Source: Streptomyces sp. TSRI0281 (lineage in GTDB: Bacteria > Actinomycetota > Actinomycetes > Streptomycetales > Streptomycetaceae). From it: 64,000 bases of DNA. Location of the stretch: positions 470,791 to 534,790 of the forward strand of contig NZ_LWLE01000034.1 of the NCBI RefSeq assembly GCF_001905125.1, written 5' to 3'. Numbering within the stretch: the stretch's first letter is position 1; the number at the start of each line of letters is the position of its first letter. The notes under the pieces were generated by a model. It had not been told where the DNA came from. It was given only the letters and a program-made list of their open reading frames with translations, and did not search any database. The translations under genes and the position numbers were made by a program. Below, in pieces: positions 30,662-39,863 of the stretch.

Positions 30662-31882
30662 TCAGCTCAGCCGCTCGATGACCATGGCCATTCCCTGGCC
30701 GCCGCCCACGCACATGGTCTCCAGGCCGAACTGCTTGTCGTGGAACTGGAGGCTGTTGATCAGCGTGCCGGTGATCCGGGCGCCGGTCATGCCGAACGGG
30801 TGGCCGACCGCGATGGCTCCGCCGTTGACGTTGACCTTGTCCAGCGGCAGGCCGAGGTCCCGGTAGGACGGGATGACCTGGGCGGCGAAGGCCTCGTTGA
30901 TCTCGGCCAGGTCGATGTCGCCGATGGTCAGCCCGGCACGCTTCAGCGCCTGCTTGCTGGCCTCGACCGGGCCGTAGCCCATGATCTCGGGGGACAGACC
31001 GGAGACGCCGGTCGACACGATCCGGGCCAGCGGGGTCAGGCCCAGCTCGCGCGCCTTGGTGTCGGACATGATCACGAGAGCGGCGGCGCCGTCGTTGAGC
31101 GGGCAGCAGTTGGCCGCGGTGACCAGGCCGTCGGGGCGGAAGACCGGCTTCAGGCCCTGCACGCCCTCCAGGGTGACGCCCGCACGCGGTCCGTCGTCCC
31201 GGGAGACGACCGTGCCGTCCGGGGTGGTGACCGGGGTGATCTCGCGCTGCCAGAAGCCGTTCTTGATGGCCTCCTCGGCGAGGTTCTGCGACCGTACGCC
31301 GAACTCGTCCATGTCCTGGCGCGTGACGCCCTTGATCCGGGCCAGGTTCTCCGCGGTCTGCCCCATCGCGATGTACGCGTCCGGGGCGAGACCCTCCTCG
31401 CGCGGGTCCTGCCAGCTCGCACCGGACTCCTCGGCGCGGGCGGCCGTGCGGGCCTCGGCGTCGGCGAAGAACGGGTTGTGCGTGTCCGGCAGGCTGTCGG
31501 AGTTGCCCTTCACGAAGCGGGACACCATCTCGACACCCGCCGAGACGAAGACGTCGCCCTCGCCCGCCTTGATGGCGTGCAGCGCCATGCGGCTGGTCTG
31601 GAGCGAGGACGAGCAGTACCGGGTGACCGTACAGCCGGGAAGATGGTCCATCCCCATCTGTACGGCGATGATGCGGCCCAGGTTGTTGCCCTGCTCGCCG
31701 CCGGGGAGACCGCAGCCGAGCATCAGGTCGTCGATGTCCCTCGGGTCCAGCTCGGGAACCTTGGCCAGCGCGGTCCGGATGATGGTCGCGGTCAGGTCGT
31801 CCGCGCGCAGGTCCTTCAGGGACCCCTTGAAGGCCCGGCCGATCGGCGAACGGGCAGCAGAGACGATCACGGCTTCGGGCAT
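30662..31882 (-). CDS. Acetyl-CoA acetyltransferase (thiolase)
   Basis: The 406-residue protein has the thiolase motifs: MPEAVIVSAARSPIGRA at the N terminus, nucleophilic Cys near residue 90 in TRYCSSSLQT, VNVNGGAIAVGHPFGMTGAR with the catalytic histidine, and ETMCVGGGQGMAMVIERL with the second cysteine. It catalyses acyl-CoA thiolysis or condensation, in fatty acid degradation or acetoacetyl-CoA formation. The ATG at 31882 gives the standard N terminus; the frame runs further but without similarity. It matches my recollection of S. coelicolor SCO3079. The 3' end adjoins the tandem repeat. Confidence 0.95.
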   Translation of the reverse strand: MPEAVIVSAARSPIGRAFKGSLKDLRADDLTATIIRTALAKVPELDPRDIDDLMLGCGLPGGEQGNNLGRIIAVQMGMDHLPGCTVTRYCSSSLQTSRMALHAIKAGEGDVFVSAGVEMVSRFVKGNSDSLPDTHNPFFADAEARTAARAEESGASWQDPREEGLAPDAYIAMGQTAENLARIKGVTRQDMDEFGVRSQNLAEEAIKNGFWQREITPVTTPDGTVVSRDDGPRAGVTLEGVQGLKPVFRPDGLVTAANCCPLNDGAAALVIMSDTKARELGLTPLARIVSTGVSGLSPEIMGYGPVEASKQALKRAGLTIGDIDLAEINEAFAAQVIPSYRDLGLPLDKVNVNGGAIAVGHPFGMTGARITGTLINSLQFHDKQFGLETMCVGGGQGMAMVIERLS

Positions 31883-32067
31883 CACGCGGCTCCATGAGGG
31901 CTGGAAGGCTGGCTGGCTGTGTGGACTGGCGGAACTGTCTTGGAAGTTACCCGGACGTATCGCCGAGGTCACCCGGCAGGCCATGTGACGCCGGACTCTT
32001 TTCTAAGCGCTCGCTCAGGTCTGGCCGGGGGCGGCGCTCCGCGTGCGGCCGCCCCCGTCCCGCGCGG

Positions 32068-33096
32068 CTACGCGTGCCGGTGCGCGGTGTCCGGGTGGGG
32101 GTCCGGGCGGGGGTGCGGGTGCGGCTCCGTGGCCGCGGGCAGACGCCGCCGCCTGCGGTGCTTGAGGAGGGCCCAGGGCGCCCGCGCCCCCGTGACCTCC
32201 GTACCGGCCTCCATGGCCGCCTGGGAGGCCGCCTTGGCCACCGGCAGCATGTCCTCGCGCCGCGACCCGTCGAGGTGATCGGTCTCCGGCCACAGCCCCA
32301 GCACCGCGCACAGGGTGGGCAGGACCGCCATGGCCGCGGTCGCGTACCCCTCCGCCGAGGGGTGGTAGTTGTCCGGGCCGAACAGCTCCCGCGGGTTCGC
32401 CTCGAACTCCGGGCCCAGCAGGTCGCCCAGCGACACCGTGCGCCCGCCCTGTTCCACCGAGCCGATGGTCTGTGCGGCGGCCAGCTGCCGGCTCACCCGC
32501 CGGGCCAGCCAGCGCAGCGGCTGGTAGACCGGCTCGATCGTGCCCAGGTCCGGGCAGGTCCCGACCACCACCTCCGCGCCCGCCGTCCGCAGCCTGCGCA
32601 CGGCGGTGGTCAGACACCGCACCGACTGGGTGGCGGGCATCCGGTGGGTGACATCGTTCGCCCCGATCATGATCACGCAGACGTCCGGCGTACGGGCCGG
32701 GTCGGACAGGAGCAGCGAGACCTGCCGCTCCAGATCGTCGGACCTCGCCCCCGGCAGTGCCACGTTCCGCAGATCCACCGGACGCTCGGCCACTGCGGCC
32801 AGCCCCGAGGCGAGCAGCGCCCCCGGGGTCTGCCCGGCCCGGCGCACCCCCTGCCCGGCCGCCGTCGAATCACCGAGCAGCCCGAACCACAACGGGTCCG
32901 AAGGCCCGGCGAACGCCACCCCGTACCGCCCGTCCGCGCTCGGCGGAACCGGCGCCGTACCGCCGCCGACCTGCCGCTTGGCGAGCTGCACCTCGGCCAG
33001 CATCACGCCCACGGCCGCGGCGCCGATCAGTCCGATGCTGCCGCCGCCGTAGGCCGCACCCGCCGCGATGCGCCGTGCCACCCTTGCTCTCGACAC
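32068..33096 (-). CDS. SGNH-family hydrolase, membrane-anchored
   Basis: The 342-residue protein has an N-terminal hydrophobic segment (AYGGGSIGLIGAAAVGVML) and a GDSL/SGNH domain: WFGLLGDSTAAGQGV (Ser block), NVALPGARSDDL (Gly), MIGANDVTH (Asn), and GPDNYHPSAEGY (catalytic His). A lipase or esterase acting at the membrane outer face is likely. The GTG at 33096 gives the common N terminus MSRARVARRI. Its C terminus is His/Pro-rich (PHPHPRPDPHPDTAHRHA). It is divergent from the cystathionine beta-synthase gene. Confidence 0.85.
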   Translation of the reverse strand: MSRARVARRIAAGAAYGGGSIGLIGAAAVGVMLAEVQLAKRQVGGGTAPVPPSADGRYGVAFAGPSDPLWFGLLGDSTAAGQGVRRAGQTPGALLASGLAAVAERPVDLRNVALPGARSDDLERQVSLLLSDPARTPDVCVIMIGANDVTHRMPATQSVRCLTTAVRRLRTAGAEVVVGTCPDLGTIEPVYQPLRWLARRVSRQLAAAQTIGSVEQGGRTVSLGDLLGPEFEANPRELFGPDNYHPSAEGYATAAMAVLPTLCAVLGLWPETDHLDGSRREDMLPVAKAASQAAMEAGTEVTGARAPWALLKHRRRRRLPAATEPHPHPRPDPHPDTAHRHA

Positions 33097-33229
33097 AGTC
33101 CGGTCCACCTCCTCCTCGCCGTACACGTACCTACCTGCCCCGTGGAGGGCGGCGTCCAATCGCTTCACCCAATCTCGGCCCCGTACGCATACTCTGGGCC
33201 GGACCATCTCGGAGACCCCGGAGTACACG

Positions 33230-34633
33230 GTGCAATTCCACGATTCGATGATCAGTCTTGTCGGCAACACCCCGCTGGTGAGGCTGCGCAACGTCACGAC
33301 AGGTATCCAGGCGACGGTCCTGGCGAAGGTCGAGTACTTCAATCCCGGCGGGTCCGTGAAGGACCGCATCGCGCTGCGCATGATCGAGGCGGCCGAGGCG
33401 AGCGGGCAGCTGCAGCCCGGCGGCACGATCGTCGAGCCGACCAGTGGCAACACGGGCGTCGGCCTCGCCATCGTCGCCCAGCAGAAGGGGTACAAGTGCA
33501 TCTTCGTCTGCCCGGACAAGGTGTCCACGGACAAGATCAACGTGCTGCGGGCGTACGGCGCGGAGGTCGTCGTCTGCCCCACGGCCGTTGACCCCGAGCA
33601 CCCGGACTCGTACTACAACGTCTCCGACCGCCTGGTCCGCGAGACGCCGGGAGCCTGGAAGCCCGACCAGTACTCCAACCCCAACAACCCGCGCTCGCAC
33701 TACGAGACCACCGGTCCCGAGCTGTGGACGCAGACGGAGGGGAGGATCACGCACTTCGTCGCGGGCGTCGGCACCGGCGGCACGATCACCGGCACCGGCC
33801 GCTATCTCAAGGAGATCAGCGACGGCGGCGTGAAGGTCATCGGCGCGGACCCGGAGGGCTCGGTCTACTCCGGCGGTTCGGGACGCCCGTACCTGGTCGA
33901 GGGCGTCGGCGAGGACTTCTGGCCGACGGCGTACGACCGCACCGTCACCGACGAGATCGTCGCGGTGTCCGACAAGGACTCCTTCCAGATGACCCGTCGC
34001 CTCGCCAAGGAGGAGGGCCTGCTGGTCGGCGGCTCCTGCGGCATGGCGGTCGTGGCGGCGCTGGAGGTCGCGCGGCGGCTGGGCCCGGACGACGTCGTCG
34101 TCGTCCTGCTGCCCGACAGCGGCCGCGGCTACCTGAGCAAGATCTTCAACGACGAGTGGATGGCCGACTACGGCTTCCTCGACGACACGGGCCCCTCCGC
34201 CCGCGTCGGCGCCGTCCTGGACTACAAGGACGGCCCGCTGCCGACCCTCGTCCACATGCACCCGGAGGAGACGGTCGGCGAGGCCATCGACGTGCTGCGC
34301 GAGTACGGCGTCTCCCAGATGCCGATCGTGAAGCCGGGCGCCGGCCACCCGGACGTGATGGCCGCCGAGGTCATCGGCTCGGTCGTGGAACGGCAGCTGC
34401 TGGACGCGCTGTTCACCCAGCGTGCCTCGCTCACCGACCCGCTGGAGAAGCACATGTCGGCCCCGCTGCCGCAGGTCGGCTCGGGTGAACCGGTCGAGGA
34501 CCTGATGGCCGCCCTCAGCGGTGCCGACGGGGCGGACGCGGCGATCGTGCTGGTCGAGGGCAAGCCGAAGGGCGTCGTCAGCCGGCAGGACCTGCTGGCG
34601 TTCCTGGCGAAGGACGCGGGCGCGAAGCCGTGA
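33230..34633 (+). CDS. Cystathionine beta-synthase
   Basis: The 467-residue protein has the PLP-binding lysine in NPGGSVKDRIA (about residue 44), PTSGNTGVGLAIVAQQKGY, FVAGVGTGGTITGTGRYLK, and a pair of CBS domains (about 340-460). It forms cystathionine from serine and homocysteine in transsulfuration; an OASS-like activity is possible. The GTG start at 33230 gives the normal N terminus VQFHDSMISLVGNTPLVRL. Recalled as SCO3077-like. Confidence 0.95.
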   Translation: MQFHDSMISLVGNTPLVRLRNVTTGIQATVLAKVEYFNPGGSVKDRIALRMIEAAEASGQLQPGGTIVEPTSGNTGVGLAIVAQQKGYKCIFVCPDKVSTDKINVLRAYGAEVVVCPTAVDPEHPDSYYNVSDRLVRETPGAWKPDQYSNPNNPRSHYETTGPELWTQTEGRITHFVAGVGTGGTITGTGRYLKEISDGGVKVIGADPEGSVYSGGSGRPYLVEGVGEDFWPTAYDRTVTDEIVAVSDKDSFQMTRRLAKEEGLLVGGSCGMAVVAALEVARRLGPDDVVVVLLPDSGRGYLSKIFNDEWMADYGFLDDTGPSARVGAVLDYKDGPLPTLVHMHPEETVGEAIDVLREYGVSQMPIVKPGAGHPDVMAAEVIGSVVERQLLDALFTQRASLTDPLEKHMSAPLPQVGSGEPVEDLMAALSGADGADAAIVLVEGKPKGVVSRQDLLAFLAKDAGAKP

Positions 34634-35082
34634 CGGGCTGAATCGGAGCCGTGAGCAGATACGCGGAGCCGGGACGCGGGGGCACGGAGCGGGGGCGCGG
34701 AGCCGCGACGCCGTGACGAGGTGAGCCGGGCCTTCGCGAAAACGGTACGAGCGCGTCACGTCCGCGCAGCACCGGCTTAACACGACTCCGGCAGATTGGT
34801 GGGTGTCGGCAGGGAAACCCGCCGGCACCCCATACGGCGACATGGATGACGGAGCGGCTCCCGGACCTCCACCGTCGCCAGGACGCGGGCACCCGGCCCT
34901 GACCCGGACCGCGTCCCTCGCGGGGACCGCCGTCGTCCCGCCCCCCGGGCAACCGGGGGTGCGGCGGTCCCCGCGGCATATGCGTGTCCGGGCCGGACAG
35001 CCGCCACAGCCCTCTGTATGTCGTGCGGAATGTCCTGCGGACCGGACAGCCGTCCACCTGATGGGCGGGCCGGGCAGCCGCC
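34634..35082. other. Noncoding gap with large nested hairpin
   Basis: No gene is supported in 449 bases. A near-perfect hairpin at about 34801-34830 and a nested one at 34920-34974 (13-bp outer stem GCGGGGACCGCCG / CGGCGGTCCCCGC, inner CCCCCGG / CCGGGGG) are present. They could terminate the convergent transcripts or form a cruciform. Confidence 0.6.
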
Positions 35083-35502
35083 TCAGTCGTCCCACTCGGA
35101 CTTCGGCCGCCGGTCGGCCTGCCCGAACAGCCCGCCGCCGCGCGCCGCGTGGACCGTGTTCACACCGACGATCCCGAGCCAGGCCACGACGAGCCCCTTG
35201 ATGCCCGCGTTGGCGACGCCGATCGCGGAGAGCGGGATGGCCAGGACCAGCGAGATCACCCCGAAACCGAAGCGCTCGCCGAAGTTCTCCACCGGCCGGG
35301 GCGATCGGGTGCCCCGGGCCGTGGACATCTGCCGCTCGGCGAGCTGACGCCGCACCTGACGGTCGAGCGTGGTGTCGAGGCGCTGCTCGACCTTCTCCAG
35401 GAACGAGTCGATGAGCGCGGACTCGTACTCCGGCCCCAGTTCGCTGCGGGCCTGGAGGGTGGCGTCGAGCTCCTTCTTGAGCTCGTGGTCGCGGGCTTCC
35501 AT
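35083..35502 (-). CDS. Conserved small membrane protein
   Basis: The product starts at MEARDHELKKELDATLQARSELG (139 residues), has a helical N-terminal half with LIDSFLEKVEQRLDTTLDRQVRRQLAERQ, two hydrophobic helices (FGFGVISLVLAIPLSAIGVA and GLVVAWLGIVGVNTVHA) and a short polar tail. Streptomyces-conserved but of unknown role. A GTG at 35511 in frame is an alternative start. Confidence 0.7.
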   Translation of the reverse strand: MEARDHELKKELDATLQARSELGPEYESALIDSFLEKVEQRLDTTLDRQVRRQLAERQMSTARGTRSPRPVENFGERFGFGVISLVLAIPLSAIGVANAGIKGLVVAWLGIVGVNTVHAARGGGLFGQADRRPKSEWDD

Positions 35503-35722
35503 GCTCCTCACGGTACGAAGCCGGAGGGGGCCCGCGCAGTAGGGCTAGCCCCCCTGTTGGGCCTGGCTGTCGGGCACCGCGCCGCGTTCCGCCCGCGGCC
35601 CGAAGCCCCTCGGCCCGGTGACCCGGCGGCCTGTATCCGGTGACCCAGCGGCCTGTATATGGACATGCAGCCCGCCGACTGGCTGAATGGATGCGTCGGT
35701 GGCGGACTCCGGAGGGGACACC

Positions 35723-36568
35723 ATGAGCGGGAGCAGCCCCGCTGCGCGGTTGCAGCGGCTCTTCGAGGGGCACCGGCTCACGCCCACCCAACGGCGTATC
35801 GCGCACTGCATGGTGCGCCGGGCCGCCGACGCGCCGTTCCTGTCCAGCGTCGAACTGGCCGAACTGGCCGGAGTGAGCCAGCCGTCCGTCACCCGGTTCG
35901 CGGTCGCGCTCGGGTTCGACGGGTATCCGGCGCTGCGCAGACACCTCCGTGAGGTCGCGCCCGCCGACGGGCAGCGGGCCGACGCCGAGGACACGTACAA
36001 CGAGTACCAGCAGGCCGTCCGGGCCGAGATCGAGAACCTGCGCCAGCTGTCCGAACTGCTCGCCGACCCCGGGCCCGTGGAGCGGGCGGGACAGCTGCTG
36101 GCCGGGTCGTGCCCCCTGCCCGTGCTCGGGCTGCGGGCCGCGTCCTCGCAGGCGCGCGGCTTCGGGTACTTCGCCGCCAAGGTGCACCCCGACGTCCGGG
36201 TGCTCGACGAGGGCGGCAGCACCCTGTACGACCGGATCGACTCCGCCCGCCGGGCGGGGGCCTCCGCACTGATGTGCTTCGCGCTGCCGCGCCACCCCAA
36301 GGAGGTCGTGGACGCGCTCGCGTACGCCCAGGGGCGCGGGCTGACCGTGGTGACCGTCGCGGACTCGGCGTTCGCCCCGGTGGCCGGGTACAGCGATCTG
36401 CTGATTCCGGCGGCGGTCGGCTCCGGGCTCGCCTTCGACACCGTGTGTGCGCCGATGCTGCTGGGGCGCGTGCTGCTGGAGGCGATGTGCGACGGGCTGC
36501 CGGACGCGCAGGCGCGCCTGGAGGAGTTCGACGCGCGGGCCGTGGCGCGCGGGCTGTTCGTGGAGTAG
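35723..36568 (+). CDS. MurR/RpiR-family regulator
   Basis: The 281-residue protein has an N-terminal helix-turn-helix of RpiR type (LTPTQRRIAHCMVRRAADAPFLSSVELAELAGVSQPSVTRFAVALGF, about residues 18-65) and a C-terminal SIS domain (about 125-255: LPVLGLRAASSQARGFGYFAAKV, MCFALPRHPKEVVDAL, VVTVADS) that senses a phosphosugar-like ligand. The ATG at 35723 follows GGAGGGG. It is near hut genes but controls are not evident. The target could be its own or the adjacent operon. Confidence 0.9.
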   Translation: MSGSSPAARLQRLFEGHRLTPTQRRIAHCMVRRAADAPFLSSVELAELAGVSQPSVTRFAVALGFDGYPALRRHLREVAPADGQRADAEDTYNEYQQAVRAEIENLRQLSELLADPGPVERAGQLLAGSCPLPVLGLRAASSQARGFGYFAAKVHPDVRVLDEGGSTLYDRIDSARRAGASALMCFALPRHPKEVVDALAYAQGRGLTVVTVADSAFAPVAGYSDLLIPAAVGSGLAFDTVCAPMLLGRVLLEAMCDGLPDAQARLEEFDARAVARGLFVE

Positions 36569-36727
36569 CGCCGGGGAGCGGCCCGCCATGGAGCGGCTCG
36601 CGGCCGTCCGCGTGCCCATGATCGCGCTCGCGCCCGTGGCCCGCCCGGGTTCTCAGACGTCACTCATCTACAGCCATTAATCTCCGCGCCCAGAAGCACA
36701 CAGTCAGGCGCGGAGAGGGGTACGGAC

Positions 36728-37294
36728 ATGGGGCGCGGAGCGCAGTCTTTGGCACGGGTGGCCGTGATCGTACGGGCCGGAGCCGCACCGCTGTGGTGGC
36801 CCGGACTGCTGGCCGCCGCGGTCGGGGCACTCCTGCCGGGGCTCACCGGGCGCCGCATCGGTCTCCTGGCCGGAGCCGCGCTGTTCCTCGTCACCGCGGC
36901 CGTCGTCGTCCTGGTGCGCGGCGGGCGGTACGCGGAACTGGCCCGGGGCGCCACCCGCGCCGGGCGCACCGACTTCCTCCAGGACCGGGCCGTGGCCGTA
37001 CGCAACTGGCGGCGCGGGCACCGGTGGTGGCTGGTCGCGGCGTTCGTGGCGGCACTCGCTGCCGGGCTGGTGCTGCCCGGGGCCGGGGGTCTCCTGCTCG
37101 CCGGGGCGGGCGCCGGTCTCTGGATCAAGGCCGTACGGATCGGTCGGCGCGAGCAGCGGGACGACGTCCTGTACTGGGTGCGCACCGACTGGGTGGAGCG
37201 CGGACGGCCCGCGGGCAGGCGGGTGAAGGGGTACCGGACAACGGGGCCGGTGGCGGGGGACGCCGCGCCGGGCGGGGCGCGGCGCCGCCGCTGA
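36728..37294 (+). CDS. Membrane protein of unknown function
   Basis: The 188-residue product has four predicted helices (LWWPGLLAAAVGALLPGL, IGLLAGAALFLVTAAVVVLV, WWLVAAFVAALAAGLVLP, GGLLLAGAGAGLWI) and a basic C-terminal tail. No family recognised; the gap before it contains a TCTCCGCGCC / GGCGCGGAGA inverted repeat at about 36672-36716. Confidence 0.65.
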   Translation: MGRGAQSLARVAVIVRAGAAPLWWPGLLAAAVGALLPGLTGRRIGLLAGAALFLVTAAVVVLVRGGRYAELARGATRAGRTDFLQDRAVAVRNWRRGHRWWLVAAFVAALAAGLVLPGAGGLLLAGAGAGLWIKAVRIGRREQRDDVLYWVRTDWVERGRPAGRRVKGYRTTGPVAGDAAPGGARRRR

Positions 37295-37319
37295 GTTCTC
37301 CGGTGCCGGGCGGCCGGGG

Positions 37320-37694
37320 TCAGACCTCCAGGTCCGCCTCGATGCGCTTCAGCTGGTGGCGGGCCATCGCCAGGTTGGCGCGGCCGGAGTCCAGCACCAG
37401 ATAGAGGAACAGGCCGTTGCTGCCGCGGGCCTTGAGCAGCCGGATCAGGTGGTACTGCCCGCCGAGGGTGATCAGTATGTCCTCGATCTCGTCCTTGATG
37501 CCCAGGTGCTCCATGGTGCGGAGCTTGGCGCGCACGACATCGGTGTTGCCCGCGGCCGCGACCTCCAGATTGAAGTCCTTGCTGCCGCCGAGGGTGCCCA
37601 GGGCCATGCCGCTGGTGTAGTCGACGAGTGCGACACCGAGGGCGCCCTCGATGGACGCCATCGCTTGCTGGAGTGACGTTTCGGTGTTGGCCAT
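37320..37694 (-). CDS. Roadblock/LC7-domain protein
   Basis: The 124-residue protein is a single roadblock/LC7 domain (SIEGALGVALVDYTSGMALGTLG, VAAAGNTDVVRAKLRTMEHLGIKDEIEDILITLGGQYHLIRLL, GLFLYLVLDSGRANLAMARHQL). In actinobacteria such proteins act as GTPase or signalling partners in conservons. Here it is the last of four clustered genes on the minus strand. Start ATG with TGGCCAT context; the ribosome site lies in GGGAACGAGC. Confidence 0.85.
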   Translation of the reverse strand: MANTETSLQQAMASIEGALGVALVDYTSGMALGTLGGSKDFNLEVAAAGNTDVVRAKLRTMEHLGIKDEIEDILITLGGQYHLIRLLKARGSNGLFLYLVLDSGRANLAMARHQLKRIEADLEV

Positions 37695-37874
37695 GAGTGC
37701 TCGTTCCCTTTCCCTGGCCGGTCGGGGCGACCGGTTCCGGTTTCTCTGACGGGCTGTGCGACGGGGGTGCGACGAATCGTGCGACGGGGTGTGCGACAGG
37801 TTTCGCCGCGGGTTTCATGAGGTCTGGTGAGGTCTGGTGAGGGGCTGTCCCGGTGGATTCGGCGGGGGCCGTCG

Positions 37875-38345
37875 CTACGTGGGGCGCTGCGGCAGCGTGC
37901 CGCTCCGGTCGGTACCCGCGCTCGGGGCGCGGGTCGTCGGGGGCACGGGGCGGGCGGAGTGTTCGAGGGCGGCGTCGACGAGTTCGCCGATACGGACGCC
38001 CGCCCGGCGGCCCTCCAGATGGAGCCGGCCGACGTTGATGCGGTCCTCGGCCAGCAGCGTGAGCACGGCGGCGGAGCCGGCCGCGTACGTGGCGATGTAA
38101 CCGTTCTCGCCGCGGACCAGGAGTTCACGGAAGCCGCCCCGGCCGGTGGCGTCGGTCATCCGGATCGCGACGCCGAGTGCGGCGGCCGTCAGCGCGGCGA
38201 CGCCTTCGGCCTCCACCCCGGGGGTGTCATGGGCCAGGACCAGGCCGTCGGTGCTGGCCGCAAGGGCACCGGCGAGGAGGGGCACCCGGGCCCGTAATCG
38301 CTGAAGTTCGGCGAGGACATCGCGCACGTCGACCTCGGGCACCAT
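37875..38345 (-). CDS. Roadblock/LC7-domain protein, second copy
   Basis: 156 residues: a LC7-like domain (DVRDVLAELQRLRARVPLLAGALAASTDGLVLAHDT, ALTAAALGVAIRMTDATGRGGFRELLVRGENGYIATYAAG, LTLLAEDRINVGRLHLEGRR) plus a Pro/Thr-rich tail. The ATG at 38345 is the one giving a domain-complete protein. Upstream frame extension is not supported. Confidence 0.8.
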   Translation of the reverse strand: MVPEVDVRDVLAELQRLRARVPLLAGALAASTDGLVLAHDTPGVEAEGVAALTAAALGVAIRMTDATGRGGFRELLVRGENGYIATYAAGSAAVLTLLAEDRINVGRLHLEGRRAGVRIGELVDAALEHSARPVPPTTRAPSAGTDRSGTLPQRPT

Positions 38346-38383
38346 CAGCTGTCTCCTCCCGGCACGCTGTCTGAGCGCGCGTA

Positions 38384-39211
38384 TCACAGGGCCTCCAATG
38401 CGTCTCTGAGCCGGCGCAGCAGGGCGACATCGGGGTCGGCCGTGACCTCGGGCAGCGTGACCCGGTCCGTCGCGAGGCCGGCCGTCGCCGCGGTCGGACC
38501 GACCGCCTCGACCAGCCCGGCCGCCGTGAGCCGTCGCAGGCCGACCAGGATGTGGAACGCCGAACGGCCCAGCTCCCGCGCGATGTCCGAGGCCGTACGC
38601 ACGCCGTCGACCAGGTCCAGGACCCGGCGCTGACGGGGCGGGACCGGGGCGTCCACGGGGTGCGCCGTCCGGGCGAGCGGGGCGCTGTCGGTCACCGCGT
38701 CGGGCCAGATCCGGTCCAGCAGCTCCCGGCGCCGCAGCGTCTCGCGCTGCACCGCCGCCACCGGTACGGGGCGGACGGGGCCGATCCAGTGCGAGACCCC
38801 GTAGCGGAACCTGGCCGGGGTCCCGGTCGGGGAGAGCGCGAAGAACGCCGCGTCGTACAACGCCCCCAGATGGCACAACTCCAGTGCACCGCCCGGCACA
38901 TGGCCGCTGTCCACGAGGTAGCGGCCCACCCGCTGCCCGGCACCCGCCTGGGCGATCGCGTCCCACCAGCCCTCGTGCCGCAGGGTCCCGCCCGTGGTGA
39001 GCAGGACGTCGATACCGGGGGTGGCCGGGCTTTCGGCGTGCACCACCTGGCCGTCGGCGAGGTAGAGCGTGCCGCGATCGCGCAGCAGGGCGCCGGTGGC
39101 CCGTTCGGCGGCGAGGCGCTGGAGCATCGGGGAGAGCACGGTGCCCGGTCCGGTGTCCTCCCCGGAGCCGGAGGGGGCTGTGGCACCGGAGGCGGTCGCC
39201 CCGGCACTCAT
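38384..39211 (-). CDS. DUF4388/winged-helix-like protein
   Basis: The 275-residue protein has an N-terminal PATAN/DUF4388-like region (LSPMLQRLAAERATGALLRDRGTLYLADGQVVHAESP, about residues 25-70) and a C-terminal helical region with RRVLDLVDGVRTASDIARELGRSAFHILVGLRRLTAAGLVE that resembles a winged helix. Such proteins are linked to signal relay in bacteria. Its start overlaps the stop of the upstream roadblock gene by 4 bases, so the cluster is one operon. Confidence 0.65.
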   Translation of the reverse strand: MSAGATASGATAPSGSGEDTGPGTVLSPMLQRLAAERATGALLRDRGTLYLADGQVVHAESPATPGIDVLLTTGGTLRHEGWWDAIAQAGAGQRVGRYLVDSGHVPGGALELCHLGALYDAAFFALSPTGTPARFRYGVSHWIGPVRPVPVAAVQRETLRRRELLDRIWPDAVTDSAPLARTAHPVDAPVPPRQRRVLDLVDGVRTASDIARELGRSAFHILVGLRRLTAAGLVEAVGPTAATAGLATDRVTLPEVTADPDVALLRRLRDALEAL

Positions 39212-39621
39212 GCCAGGACCATCCGCTCGGCCATCTCGCCGAGCCGGATCCGGGCGAGGGCGAGGTTGCCCTGCGTACGGTCCAGCCAGAGATGCAGGAA
39301 GACGCTGCTGTCGAACGCCGTCTCGACGAACCGGAGGATGTGGTACCCGGCGCGGGTGGTGATGATGACGTCCTCGACCGGGGTGCCCGGCGATCCCGAC
39401 GGCTGCACGGGGCCGTCCTGCGACGGGAGGAGAGCGAAGGCGGGCTGCTCGGCCGCCATTCTCGCCACCTCGGCCGTCTCGGCGGCGGTGGCCTCGTGAT
39501 CGCCGTTGGGCGAGTCGCCGATGGTGCCGAGGGCGAGACCGCTCGTCCAGTCGACCACCGCGGCACCGCGGGCGCCGGGCAGCCTCATGACTTCGAGCAG
39601 GCACTCGTCGATTCCGGGCAC
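39208..39621 (-). CDS. Roadblock/LC7-domain protein, third copy
   Basis: The 137-residue protein has LLEVMRLPGARGAAVVDWTSGLALGTIG, EDVIITTRAGYHILRFVETAFDSSVFLHLWLDRTQGNLALARIRL, matching a roadblock/LC7 fold. The GTG at 39621 follows GGGAGGGG. It is the first gene of the four. With three LC7 proteins and no conservon histidine kinase or GTPase here, the partner is unknown. Confidence 0.8.
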   Translation of the reverse strand: MPGIDECLLEVMRLPGARGAAVVDWTSGLALGTIGDSPNGDHEATAAETAEVARMAAEQPAFALLPSQDGPVQPSGSPGTPVEDVIITTRAGYHILRFVETAFDSSVFLHLWLDRTQGNLALARIRLGEMAERMVLA

Positions 39622-39863
39622 ACGCACTCCCCTCCCGGCATGGCGTTCGGCTGTGACCCCGAGGCTACGCAACGTATTTACGGCAGGCGGAGGTTCCGGC
39701 ATTTTCGCTTGGTACATGCGCCGGTGCGTATATAGGGGCGTACGACCGGCGCGTGGGAGCGTGCGCATAGGCGTGCGAGGGGAGCGTGTGAGCAGGCGTG
39801 CGGAGGAGACCGCGAGACCGCAGCGGGGTCGGCCGGTGACCGGAGCCGCGCACGGGACAGCCC

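Noticed and set aside
33131..36619. A 1162-codon open frame on the minus strand
   Set aside because: It is the antisense shadow of cystathionine beta-synthase and RpiR, which have clear family motifs; the translated sequence is charged low-complexity without family resemblance.
37320..39621. A complete conservon
   Set aside because: The histidine kinase, DUF742 and GTPase genes of conservons are missing.
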